Positions 8,781 through 15,180 of a stretch of DNA of 64,000 bases are shown here, one piece after another. Source of the stretch: Hyphomicrobium_A sp965243865. GTDB lineage: Bacteria; Pseudomonadota; Alphaproteobacteria; Rhizobiales; Hyphomicrobiaceae. Location: NCBI RefSeq assembly GCF_965243865.1, contig NZ_OZ251603.1:3348001-3412000 (forward strand), read 5' to 3'. Position numbers and translations under genes: made by a program. The notes below the pieces were generated by a model, which did not search any database, was not told the DNA's origin, and saw only the letters and a list, made by a program, of their open reading frames with translations. Positions within the stretch are counted from its first letter, which is position 1. Every line of letters begins with the position of its first letter.

Positions 8781-8961
8781 CCCAGCAGTCGCCCAGGCGT
8801 ATCAGTACATCCCCAATTCGACGCAGTGCCCGATGCAGGTTCAGCAGGCGATTTCGGCACACAACTCGGTGCATGCATCGAACCTCACCGGAAAAGAAAC
8901 GGTGTGGAAGGCAAAGCCGGTGCCGCTCAAGAAGACGGCGCCTCCGGTGCCGGTGGGTTAG
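8689..8961 (+). CDS. Rz1-like outer-membrane spanin lipoprotein
   Basis: A 90-residue protein overlapping the previous gene by 92 bases in a different frame. The N-terminus is a lipoprotein signal (LIACALSLSLPGC, lipobox LPGC, Cys at 20). The mature part is Ser/Thr-rich and then Lys/Pro-rich near the end (KPVPLKKTAPPVPVG), the usual composition of o-spanins. GGAGAAGG lies a few bases upstream of the ATG. Together with the membrane protein upstream it would form the spanin complex that fuses inner and outer membranes in the last step of lysis. The overlapping arrangement is the strongest evidence. Confidence 0.7.
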   Translation: MRLSSGALIACALSLSLPGCGAQLTPTTSTSPAVAQAYQYIPNSTQCPMQVQQAISAHNSVHASNLTGKETVWKAKPVPLKKTAPPVPVG

Positions 8962-9184
8962 CGGCCACTATCTCCAAATCATCTCGCGTTCCGATCTGCC
9001 TGTGGTAGCGCAGGATGCTCCCGTCGCGCATCACGTGCGCGTATGAATCCTCGAAGATAGCCTCAAACTCGAGTTCTCCGGTTGCATCACAGTGGTGCAA
9101 TGGCGCTAGAGGGCCGCTCCCGTCCTCATTGCGTAGCCACCACAGGGCTTTCCCGTCGAGTCTAACCGCCAGTTTTTCGCTCAT
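8927..9184 (-). CDS. Small antisense prophage protein
   Basis: An 85-residue leftward frame from the ATG at 9184, with GAGGTG as ribosome site; ATG or GTG at 9190/9193 are alternative starts. The protein is beta-rich and mixed-charge: LDGKALWWLRNEDG near the start, then a paired His, and a C-terminus rich in Pro and Ala. No domain recognised. Its 3' end overlaps the o-spanin gene by 35 bases, and its 5' end faces a divergent small lipoprotein gene only 24 bases away. Confidence 0.5.
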   Translation of the reverse strand: MSEKLAVRLDGKALWWLRNEDGSGPLAPLHHCDATGELEFEAIFEDSYAHVMRDGSILRYHRQIGTRDDLEIVAANPPAPEAPSS

Positions 9185-9208
9185 CTTCATCACCTCAGGA
9201 GAACCACC

Positions 9209-9385
9209 ATGCGCATCTTGCTCGCACTGCTTCTTGCTGTCTCAATCTCTGCCTGCACCCGCTCTCTCGCCATCGAGAAGGAAATGGATCAAGCAGTATC
9301 AGAACTCGATAAGTCTATCTGGTCAGATGGGTTGAAGCCTATCGTGAAGCCGGAGAAGGATAAGGGACTGCCGCCGTTGAAGTAG
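9209..9385 (+). CDS. Small lipoprotein (58 aa)
   Basis: A short rightward gene with AGGAG nine bases before the ATG at 9209. Residues 1-15 are a hydrophobic signal (LLALLLAVSISAC) with a lipobox-like SISAC and Cys at 16. The mature 42 residues are charged (EKEMDQAVSELDKSIW) and end in a Lys/Pro-rich tail (PIVKPEKDKGLPPLK). Size, lipobox and tail resemble an o-spanin or a small superinfection-exclusion lipoprotein. It stops three bases before the end of the convergent homing endonuclease gene. Confidence 0.6.
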   Translation: MRILLALLLAVSISACTRSLAIEKEMDQAVSELDKSIWSDGLKPIVKPEKDKGLPPLK

Positions 9386-9388
9386 ATT

Positions 9389-9898
9389 TCACTCGTTTTC
9401 ACCTTCGGTGTGATACGCGTATTCGCCGAAATGAAACCTAGCGGCAGCTTTATAAGCTGCCGAGGCCTGCTCTTTATCTGGGTATAGGCCAAGGCTTTTT
9501 CTGCGCCCCCGAACGGTTATGTAAGCATTCCACTTCTTACACTGAGAGTGCCAACTAACGCCTTTGTACCCAGACGTATTTCTTTGCGTCGGCCCCTTGT
9601 TGGCTTGGTTCTGGCTGGGCGAAGCAAGCCTCAGGTTTATAAGGCGATTGTCGTCGCGGACGTGGTTGATGTGGTCAATCTCGTTTGGGGGCCACTCCCC
9701 GTAGACATAGAGCCAGATGAGGCGGTGCACTCGATAGCACCTGCCGTTTATTTCTACCCGCAAGTACCCTTGCTCATTTCTTGTTCCGATTATATCGCCG
9801 GGCCTCGCACGCCGCCTAGGAATGCGCCATCGCATTACGCCAGTTTCTGGATCGTAAGTCACGAGATCGCGAAGTCGCGTCTGTGTCAAATCCACCAT
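9389..9898 (-). CDS. HNH homing endonuclease with AP2 domain
   Basis: A 169-residue free-standing endonuclease. Residues 45-90 carry the HNH fold: YRVHRLIWLYVYGEWP, then EIDHINHVRDDNRLINLR, with the central DH pair at 75-76 and the Asn that follows. Residues 110-163 are an AP2-type DNA-binding domain (SGYKGVSWHSQCKKWNAYI, then KSLGLYPDKEQASAAYKAA). This combination is a well-known phage-borne homing endonuclease type that nicks or cuts at specific sites and spreads its own gene. It is inserted antisense between the lysis genes and a holin-like gene. All core motifs look intact. Confidence 0.88.
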   Translation of the reverse strand: MVDLTQTRLRDLVTYDPETGVMRWRIPRRRARPGDIIGTRNEQGYLRVEINGRCYRVHRLIWLYVYGEWPPNEIDHINHVRDDNRLINLRLASPSQNQANKGPTQRNTSGYKGVSWHSQCKKWNAYITVRGRRKSLGLYPDKEQASAAYKAAARFHFGEYAYHTEGENE

Positions 9899-9933
9899 TG
9901 CTCCTCACAATCTCATGAAGGCTGCCATGACAC

Positions 9934-10212
9934 ATGCGCCAGGAATACGAGCGAGAAACTCTGAACGGGTCTACCGCATTAGTCATCCTGAAACTCGACA
10001 GTATCCAGAGGGATGTGATCGAGCACCGTCACGAAACCAGGATCGGCATGCAAACTTTGACCACGCGTTTGGATACGCTCGAAGCCAAGGGGTCAGCGCT
10101 GGACCGGCTCAAGGATCTGTCCGGCTGGCTAACGGGGGCAATAATTCTAATCCTGGCCCTGGCAGGAAAGTGGAACGAGCTTGGCGCCTTCCTCGGGGCA
10201 AGCGGGAGATAG
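9934..10212 (+). CDS. Holin-like small membrane protein
   Basis: A 92-residue protein. Residues 1-60 are charged and helical (VILKLDSIQRDVIEHRHETR), followed by one transmembrane helix at about 66-82 (WLTGAIILILALAGKW) and a short C-terminal end. Single-helix proteins of this size near an endolysin often serve as holin or as an accessory to it, and that is the best inference here, although the endolysin lies 1.4 kb upstream beyond the homing endonuclease. It is the last rightward gene before the leftward early operon. A translation-coupled 18-residue hydrophobic peptide could start just after its stop. Confidence 0.5.
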   Translation: MRQEYERETLNGSTALVILKLDSIQRDVIEHRHETRIGMQTLTTRLDTLEAKGSALDRLKDLSGWLTGAIILILALAGKWNELGAFLGASGR

Positions 10213-10276
10213 GGTTGCTGGTCTTCATGCCATTGACCATTGTCGTCTGTGTCGTCAGCTGGATGGTGTAGGGCTC

Positions 10277-10579
10277 CTATTTGTCGGTCGCCTTGAATGG
10301 CGCCAGCTTAAATTTGGTCGGCCCGAATATTGGATCGCTCACCGTAACCTCAGCGCTGTCGGCAACGCGCCCACGCTTAAACGGTAGACGCATTTCACGC
10401 CCGCCGCGCTCGCGTGTCTGGCAGACAATTTCATTGTCGAGAACGGCGGTGATCCACAGCCAATGGAACTCATACGGAGCGTTGAGGCTGGCGCCTTCGA
10501 GCATCCCCAGGTTCGCGTCTTTGAACCGCTTGACGTAGTTTCCGACGATCACTGCGGCTCCTTCAGTTCTTTCGAGCAT
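10277..10579 (-). CDS. Prophage early-operon protein, hypothetical
   Basis: About 100 residues from the ATG at 10579 (an alternative ATG lies at 10597). It starts inside the end of the upstream gene at 10563, so the two overlap by 17 bases. The protein is compact and beta-rich with Trp residues (YEFHWLWITAVLDNEIVCQT), then a basic patch (RERGGREMRLPFKRGR). No family recognised. It is the last gene of the leftward early operon, ending close to the convergent holin-like gene. The start is uncertain because no clear ribosome site precedes either ATG. Confidence 0.5.
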   Translation of the reverse strand: MLERTEGAAVIVGNYVKRFKDANLGMLEGASLNAPYEFHWLWITAVLDNEIVCQTRERGGREMRLPFKRGRVADSAEVTVSDPIFGPTKFKLAPFKATDK

Positions 10580-10805
10580 TCCCAAAATCGGGCTCATCAA
10601 CGACGTGCGGCGAGAACACGACCTGAACTTCATCGCCGAGTGACGCCGCCCATTCTTCAGCGCGCTCGATGCTTCCGAACATCGCCACTCGGTCGAGATC
10701 GCCCCCGCCAAAGACGGACACGAGAATGACGTTCCCGGCCCCGCCGCGATGCTGGTTGTAGAACTCGCGCCACTCCTCGCCTTCACCGGCTACGTTCTTG
10801 GTCAC
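10563..10805 (-). CDS. Prophage early-operon protein, hypothetical
   Basis: An 80-residue acidic protein. Residues 20-55 contain a Gly-rich beta stretch (NVILVSVFGGGDLDRVAMFG) followed by a helix (SIERAEEWAASLGDEV), a pattern like small phage accessory proteins of unknown role. It is preceded by the next early gene after 10 bases and overlaps its downstream neighbour. It lacks recognisable DNA-binding or enzymatic motifs. Confidence 0.5.
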   Translation of the reverse strand: MTKNVAGEGEEWREFYNQHRGGAGNVILVSVFGGGDLDRVAMFGSIERAEEWAASLGDEVQVVFSPHVVDEPDFGNARKN

Positions 10806-10815
10806 TTGGCTCTCC

Positions 10816-11010
10816 TTATTTGTCTTCGATCCGGAGCAGCGCGTCTACGTCCACTTTGACGACGCGCTCGTAGCGTTGCTGTGCCTCCGCCTTCGTCTTA
10901 AACAGGGCGACCGTCAGCGGCGTGTACTCGTCAGTGCTACGGTCATCGGTCGCAACGTGGCCATCCATGACGCCGGCCCACATCACGCCGCGCAAGCTCC
11001 CCAAACCCAT
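10816..11010 (-). CDS. Prophage early-operon protein, hypothetical (64 aa)
   Basis: A 64-residue protein with a strong ribosome site (AGGGAGAGG) before the ATG at 11010. The first half contains small hydrophobic residues (GSLRGVMWAGVMDGHV); the second half is a probable helix (LFKTKAEAQQRYERVVKVDV). Function unknown. It belongs to the leftward early operon and is separated by 65 bases from the HTH gene upstream. Confidence 0.5.
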   Translation of the reverse strand: MGLGSLRGVMWAGVMDGHVATDDRSTDEYTPLTVALFKTKAEAQQRYERVVKVDVDALLRIEDK

Positions 11011-11074
11011 CTGCCTCTCCCTACGTTCGTAAACTTCTCTATGTCCCTAAACTCGGGACGCTCCTTTGCGTGGG

Positions 11075-11314
11075 TCAATTCTTCATCGTCTGGCCGCAGC
11101 ACGGACAGACATCCTTAAGTCGCGTCTGACGCCAGCCGCCGGGGCGGCGCTCGATGAAACCACCAGTGACCAATGCGTTTAGGTGCTTCGTCATCGACCC
11201 CGGCGAAGTCGTTCGGGTGAACTCGCAAAGCTCGGTGAGCGTAGGCGCGTACCCGTGCTTCGCTGTGTGCTTGCGAATGATCTTCAGGACGGTGGATTGC
11301 GCCTCGGTCAACAC
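11075..11314 (-). CDS. Small HTH regulator with C-terminal zinc knuckle
   Basis: A 79-residue protein. Residues 1-55 resemble the winged helix-turn-helix of LexA: LTEAQSTVLKIIRKHTAKHG, then APTLTELCEFTRTT and a recognition-helix-like SMTKHLNALVTGGFI. The final residues carry CPCCG, a probable zinc-binding turn. I chose the GTG at 11314 because LexA-type proteins begin with LTxxQ at this place and because it overlaps the upstream stop by only 7 bases; a GTG at 11347 would add eleven residues. LexA's protease domain is absent. A prophage transcription regulator is inferred. Confidence 0.6.
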   Translation of the reverse strand: MLTEAQSTVLKIIRKHTAKHGYAPTLTELCEFTRTTSPGSMTKHLNALVTGGFIERRPGGWRQTRLKDVCPCCGQTMKN

Positions 11315-11541
11315 GCCCGCTTCGCCTGCGTATCGGAAGCGGCCCACAGTGCTTGACGCAAGATGTCATCGCCAGCGTCGGTGGTGATGTGTGTCGGCTG
11401 GTCATCGTCCATGACGAAATGCACAAGGCCGAGTTTCTCTAGCCGCTTGGTCGCTGCGATTTGGGCTTCGTCGTAGGGCAGCTTGCGCACGAGCCCGCCA
11501 CACACGGCGAGAACGTCTTGCTCTAGTGGTGATAGGTCCAT
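11308..11541 (-). CDS. Small prophage protein, possible winged helix
   Basis: A 77-residue protein from the ATG at 11541, preceded by AAGGAG. The N-terminal part reads like a winged-helix core (LSPLEQDVLAVCGGLVRK, then DEAQIAATKRLEKLGLV), with a short beta hairpin after it (HFVMDDDQPTHITTDAG). The C-terminus overlaps the start of the LexA-like gene. A DNA-binding role is plausible but no recognition helix is certain. Confidence 0.5.
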   Translation of the reverse strand: MDLSPLEQDVLAVCGGLVRKLPYDEAQIAATKRLEKLGLVHFVMDDDQPTHITTDAGDDILRQALWAASDTQAKRAC

Positions 11542-11551
11542 CTGCTTCTCC

Positions 11552-11740
11552 TTATGATGGAATGAAGCGCGGCAAATCTGGCCGCAGCCCTCGGATGTGA
11601 CGGACGAACGATTGGGCCTTGTCGCTTTCGTCGCAATCTCCAGTATCCCAATCTGCGGCGCACACCATTTCGATGTGCTCAAGCGCGCGGCCGAGTTGCC
11701 TCTTTAGGATTTCATTGTCGGACTGTAGCCACTGGCTCAC
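11552..11740 (-). CDS. Small helical prophage protein (62 aa), GTG start
   Basis: A 62-residue protein starting with GTG at 11740, directly after AGGAGG. Residues 5-27 are a probable helix (LQSDNEILKRQLGRALEHIE), followed by an acidic loop with two Cys (CAADWDTGDCDESD) and a basic C-terminal helix. No domain recognised. It lies 10 bases upstream of the next early gene. Confidence 0.5.
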   Translation of the reverse strand: MSQWLQSDNEILKRQLGRALEHIEMVCAADWDTGDCDESDKAQSFVRHIRGLRPDLPRFIPS

Positions 11741-11749
11741 TGCGGCCTC

Positions 11750-12037
11750 CTATGTGGACTCGGGGTTGTTCTGCAAATGATCGCGTTCAGCGTTGGCGAT
11801 GCGCCCCATGATGTTGGTGATGAGAAAGCCACGGTCGGGGTCAAACACCTTCATGTCGCCGAAGCGTTCCATGTCGAAAAGTATCTCGGCCGCCAGCTTG
11901 GCGCGTTCGTCATCCGTCAGCACTTGCGTCTCCCTCTTTCGCGCAGCTTCTGCCTCGGCGTAGCGCACCACGAGCCACACGAGGCTATCGACGCCGCCGC
12001 GCGTCTCCCATGATCGTCTAGGTTCACGCTCGCGCAC
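11750..12037 (-). CDS. Prophage early-operon protein, hypothetical (95 aa)
   Basis: A 95-residue, charged helical protein. I take the GTG at 12037 as start because AAAGGAG lies eight bases upstream; a TTG at 12061 would add eight residues and swallow that ribosome site. The sequence includes SLVWLVVRYAEAEAARKRE and a conserved-looking DDERAKLAAEILFDMERFG. No catalytic motif. It overlaps nothing and is followed closely by the GTG-start gene. Confidence 0.5.
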   Translation of the reverse strand: MREREPRRSWETRGGVDSLVWLVVRYAEAEAARKRETQVLTDDERAKLAAEILFDMERFGDMKVFDPDRGFLITNIMGRIANAERDHLQNNPEST

Positions 12038-12057
12038 GGTCGGCTCCTTTGCGTGGA

Positions 12058-12366
12058 TCAATCCGCGCGGTCGAACATGGCTTCTAGGAAGGCGTCTGCG
12101 CCAGCCGGTGCGGATCTCATAAAAGCGTGCGCCTCGTCATACTCACCATCGACCACCAACAGCAGTTCGTCGTCGGTCAGACCGGCGAAGTAGGCGCTGA
12201 TAGCCGGAAGGTCCATCGCCACGTCGAGGCCGTCCTTGACGATGCACTGCTCTAGATAGTTGAGCGCGCTACGCTCGCCGCGGTAGCGGTTGATTCCGCC
12301 GTTGCATCGTTCCATCGCGAGATACGCGCGAGTGATGCCGGGTAGTCGTTTCTCGATGCTGGCCAT
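12058..12366 (-). CDS. Prophage early-operon protein, hypothetical (102 aa)
   Basis: A 102-residue acidic protein with TAGGAGG before the ATG at 12366. The N-terminus is basic and helical (MASIEKRLPGITRAYLAMER); the remainder alternates helices and an acidic loop (GLTDDELLLVVDGEYDEAHA). No family recognised. Its position second or third behind the integrase suggests an early role. Confidence 0.5.
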   Translation of the reverse strand: MASIEKRLPGITRAYLAMERCNGGINRYRGERSALNYLEQCIVKDGLDVAMDLPAISAYFAGLTDDELLLVVDGEYDEAHAFMRSAPAGADAFLEAMFDRAD

Positions 12367-12375
12367 CCGGGCCTC

Positions 12376-12615
12376 CTATTTCTCAGTTGCGCTCTTGACG
12401 AGCGGCGGCCAGTTGCCCGCCAGCGCGTCAGCGTCAGACGTTGCGAGAATTTGCCGGATCACCTCGTCGTCTACGGCGTCCTGCATTTCAATCTCGACGG
12501 CGCGTTGCCATTCCGGCGTGCGCTCCACGTCGCCGCCTTCGCGCGCCGCCCGAGCATAGGCATCTTGCTTCAATATGCGGGTGGTTGTCGGCTTGCCGTC
12601 TGCGTCGAAATCCAA
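12376..12615 (-). CDS. Prophage early-operon protein, TTG start (79 aa)
   Basis: A 79-residue acidic protein. The start is a TTG at 12615 placed six bases after AAAAGGAGAGG. It carries a helix-rich core (DAYARAAREGGDVERTPEWQ, then QDAVDDEVIRQILATSDADA). No domain recognised. It lies 12 bases after the frameshifted gene upstream. Confidence 0.5.
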   Translation of the reverse strand: MDFDADGKPTTTRILKQDAYARAAREGGDVERTPEWQRAVEIEMQDAVDDEVIRQILATSDADALAGNWPPLVKSATEK

Positions 12616-12627
12616 GTGCCTCTCCTT

Positions 12628-12940
12628 TTATGCGCTCTTGTAGGCGGGGACTTGCGGCCCCCACACGAAGTTTTCGAGCGACTGCCATTTGGCGACACCG
12701 GGAACCATAACCATCAGGTAGGCGAAATAAACCCCTGGTTAGCAGCTGGGCGCCGAAGTCCGTCAGGACGTTGTCCGGCCGGCAAGGGAACTTGAAGACA
12801 AATTTGTTAGCGGCTCGATTGAAGCTCGTCAGCCAATCGCTGTCCGTCACGTATGCCGAGAAGGCCTTTCGGATGTTCGTTTCTTCAGTCTCGATACGGC
12901 GGAGCCACGCGCCCACGAGGTGTGAAATGCTGTCGCTCAT
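12628..12940 (-). pseudogene. Frameshifted small prophage gene
   Basis: From the ATG at 12940 (overlapping the integrase stop as ATGA) a helical protein reads well for about 70 residues up to NVLTDFGAQLLTRG. There the original frame runs into Arg-rich, non-protein-like sequence. Moving forward by one base at the run of four C (plus strand 12732-12735) restores a sensible frame, VYFAYLMVMVPGVAKWQSLE and then a stop at 12628 just before the next ribosome site. The repaired product would be about 100 residues. A real frameshift mutation, a sequencing error in the homopolymer and ribosomal slippage are all possible. Confidence 0.55.
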
Positions 12941-14154
12941 CTACGAAGTGCTCCCTGGTTCGTTGAGCCATTGATCCGGCTCACGCAGTATTTCTCCCAC
13001 GACAGCATCAGCTTCCGCCGGCGCTCCAGCGCGTCGCTTCTCCGGTAGGCCTGTTCTGCTTCGTCACCAATGAGGTGCGAAAGGGCGGCCTCGGCGATCT
13101 CCCGCGGGAAGGTCGTACAGTCGCCAACCCAGTCCCGAAACGTGGAGCGGAACCCGTGCACCGTGGCATCCGGTGTTATACCACGCAGGCACATCGACAT
13201 CGCCATCTCCGACAGAGGTTCTTTCGGGTTTCGCCCAGGAAACAGCCAGTCGCTCGGGTAGGATTCCATAGCGTCGTAAATTGCGATGCATCGGGGCGTT
13301 AACGGGACGCGGTGCTCGCGACCTTCCTTCATCCGCTCCGGCGGAACCACCCACACGCGGCTATCGCGATCGACCTCCGAACGCGGGGCAAGGATCGTCT
13401 CGCTCGTTCTGGCGGCCGTCAGGATGGTCCATTCCAGCGCCATGGCGGACACGCTGTCCAAGCGTCTCAGAGCCACTATGAACGCAGGCATTTGCTTATA
13501 TGGCAGAGCCCGGTGGTGGCCTTTCTTGGCCCGTTGCTTTCCCAGCAGGTGCTTCAGGTGCCCGCGCCAGCGCGCCGGATTCTCTCCCGTCCGCAGCCCT
13601 CTGACCTTGGCCGCATCGAGCACGGTTTCGATGCGCGCTCTGACCTTGCGGGCCGTCTCAGGCTTCACCTGCCACACGTCCTTCAGCACCTCGACGATAT
13701 CCTCGGTCGATACCTCTCCGATCAGGCGCCGGCGCAGCTTGGCGCAGTACCGGTCCCCGAGCGTGCGCCTCCAACTGGCGCGTGTGTCGTCGCTTTTAAA
13801 GCTGTTCTCGATGGCGTCCATGTAGGCGTCCGCCACCTCGCCGAAGGTAAGTCTGGCTAGCGCTGGCGTCTCGATCGCGCGCTTGGGGTCTTCTCCCCTG
13901 GACAGGGCCTCCCGGCAGCGTGCAGCCAGCGTCCTGGCAGCAGCCAGCGTCACGTCGCGTGCCGGCCCAAGGCTCAACGTTCGCTCGCGCTCTGCCCCCC
14001 GCTCACCGCGCTTGTAGCGGAACAGCCAAAGGCGCTCCAGTTCCTGCCCGCGCTTGCGGACGAACAGGTAGAGCCCGCCGCCGTCTGATATCTTACCTGG
14101 CGCGCTGGCTGACTGGACCTGCCGCGCGGTAAGATGATTGATCCCCCGACCCAT
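12937..14154 (-). CDS. int: P4-type tyrosine integrase of the prophage
   Basis: A 405-residue site-specific recombinase from the ATG at 14154 (GGGGGAA upstream); the frame is open to 14331 but the extension is low-complexity. Residues 5-90 match the arm-binding DUF4102 domain (LTARQVQSASAPGKISDGGG). Residues 100-185 are the core-binding SAM-like domain, and 215-390 the catalytic domain. Visible catalytic residues are R249 (TAARTSE), K276, H333 and R336 (HGFRSTFRDW), H360 (LSHLIGD) and the nucleophile Y370 (EQAYRRSD), so the enzyme should be active. It is the first gene of the leftward early operon and marks the right end of the prophage. No tRNA target is visible beside it. Confidence 0.92.
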   Translation of the reverse strand: MGRGINHLTARQVQSASAPGKISDGGGLYLFVRKRGQELERLWLFRYKRGERGAERERTLSLGPARDVTLAAARTLAARCREALSRGEDPKRAIETPALARLTFGEVADAYMDAIENSFKSDDTRASWRRTLGDRYCAKLRRRLIGEVSTEDIVEVLKDVWQVKPETARKVRARIETVLDAAKVRGLRTGENPARWRGHLKHLLGKQRAKKGHHRALPYKQMPAFIVALRRLDSVSAMALEWTILTAARTSETILAPRSEVDRDSRVWVVPPERMKEGREHRVPLTPRCIAIYDAMESYPSDWLFPGRNPKEPLSEMAMSMCLRGITPDATVHGFRSTFRDWVGDCTTFPREIAEAALSHLIGDEAEQAYRRSDALERRRKLMLSWEKYCVSRINGSTNQGALRR

Positions 14155-14175
14155 CCCCGGTTCCCCCACGGGTGC

Positions 14176-14199
14176 GGTACCCACACCGGTACCCACACC
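14176..14199. repeat. Tandem 12-bp repeat upstream of int
   Basis: GGTACCCACACC occurs twice without a gap, ending 21 bases upstream of the integrase start. Each unit begins with the palindrome GGTACC. Direct repeats in this position can be arm-type binding sites for the integrase or an operator that controls it; the sequence alone does not decide. Confidence 0.6.
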
Positions 14200-14306
14200 G
14201 TCGCCTGCTTGCCATCGACAGGCGTTCATCCCGAGTCTCAGTGAAGACTCTGAAAGGGCGGCAAGGGAAGCATGAATCTCGATCACGTCCACGGCCGTTC
14301 GCTCTA

Positions 14307-14604
14307 CTATGCGTCCCCTACGGGGCGCCAACCAATCTGTAAGTCATTGACGTTATATGGGGTTTTTGGGTTCATTTTCCCAAACCCGCACCCACCCATT
14401 CCCAGACCTTCCGGCTGTCCTGCCACCCCCGGGGTGCTAGGCCTTTCACGCGCCAGTCGGTCCATGGCAGAACGCGCCAACTTCTTCTGCTCGGAAGCCT
14501 TGGCGTAGCGCGCGACCTCCTCGAGGCTCGCGCGGCCGGTGATGGCGGCGATTTCATTTGCCGAGCAGCCCGACTCCGCAAGCTTGCCTCCGCGAGCCAG
14601 CGAG
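14307..14604 (-). pseudogene. C-terminal remnant of a second tyrosine integrase
   Basis: A leftward open frame without a start codon reads GGKLAESGCSANEIAAITG, then ASLEEVARYAKASEQKKLAR and SAMDRL. This is the typical last part of an XerC/phage integrase, just before and around the catalytic Tyr (RYAKA). It runs on to a TAG at 14307. The catalytic Arg and His boxes upstream are missing: the frame meets an IS fragment at about 14605. A bulged GGGTTT/AAACCC stem (14360-14387) lies inside it. I read it as an older mobile element truncated by an IS insertion, next to which the present prophage sits. Confidence 0.7.
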
Positions 14605-14610
14605 CCGCTT

Positions 14611-14754
14611 CTAGCCGGCCTCGAGAAACTCCTTGGACCAACTATAATAGCGGATCTGGGCGATGCCTTCCTTGCGGCAGAGTTCGGCGATTCTGTCCTC
14701 GCCGCGCAGGCCTTCGAGGACGATGCGGAACTTCTTGGTATCTCGCTGTCTCAT
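14611..14754 (-). pseudogene. Truncated IS3-type transposase OrfA
   Basis: Forty-seven residues beginning at an ATG (14754) read MRQRDTKKFRIVLEGLRGED, then AELCRKEGIAQIRYYSWSKE and a stop. This is the helix-turn-helix start of an IS3-family OrfA; the normal protein is about twice as long and is followed by OrfB. The break coincides with the integrase remnant, so the fragment was cut at that junction. No inverted repeat was located. Confidence 0.65.
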
Positions 14755-14815
14755 CGTGTCCCTCCTCGGAGTTACGATGAACCGGTGATCCTCTCTTACG
14801 CAATCAGCTCGATCC

Positions 14816-15097
14816 GTCCGGTACGCCCTGACGGCGAACATCAAAGCCGTCAATGCGAAGACGAAGAGCTTCACGCGCGAAAAGCTCAAGCGGCGCCTTG
14901 GAGAGATCGATACGGCGATAGACAAGTATCTCCTCGAACTCGACCGTGCCGATGAGGCGGTGAGGCAGACAGGAATGTCAGTGAGGCTCGGCTTGCAAGA
15001 AGAAGTGACCGACCTCAACGGGCGCCCGCCGATCGTTAACGCTCGCGAGAAATTCTCCCCGTCGCTGCGTCAGTCCCGACCGAGCGCACTGCCCTAG
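14816..15097 (+). pseudogene. IS1182-type transposase fragment
   Basis: A rightward open frame without start reads RYALTANIKAVNAKTKSFTR, then LKRRLGEIDTAIDKYLLELD and ADEAVRQTGM. This matches the region of IS1182/IS5-like transposases between the N-terminal DUF772 domain and the DDE core. Similarity fades after about 15010 and the frame stops at 15095-15097. Everything else of the transposase is gone. The 150 bases between it and the next gene hold only that gene's leader. Confidence 0.65.
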
Positions 15098-15180
15098 GCG
15101 TGGGTAGCGCCGTATTTGTGCTTACAATGTGCGTACTCTGCATGGCGAGACGGGCCGGGGTAGGCCTAAGAGGAGAGTCA

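Noticed and set aside
10215..10271. 18-residue hydrophobic peptide starting at TTG after the holin-like gene
   Set aside because: A ribosome-site-like GGGAGATAGGG precedes it, but the start is weak and the frame very short; I could not separate it from chance.
14200..14400. Attachment site attR or a tRNA gene beside the integrase
   Set aside because: No tRNA-like cloverleaf and no tRNA 3' end could be read here, and the left end of the prophage is outside the window, so a core repeat cannot be identified.
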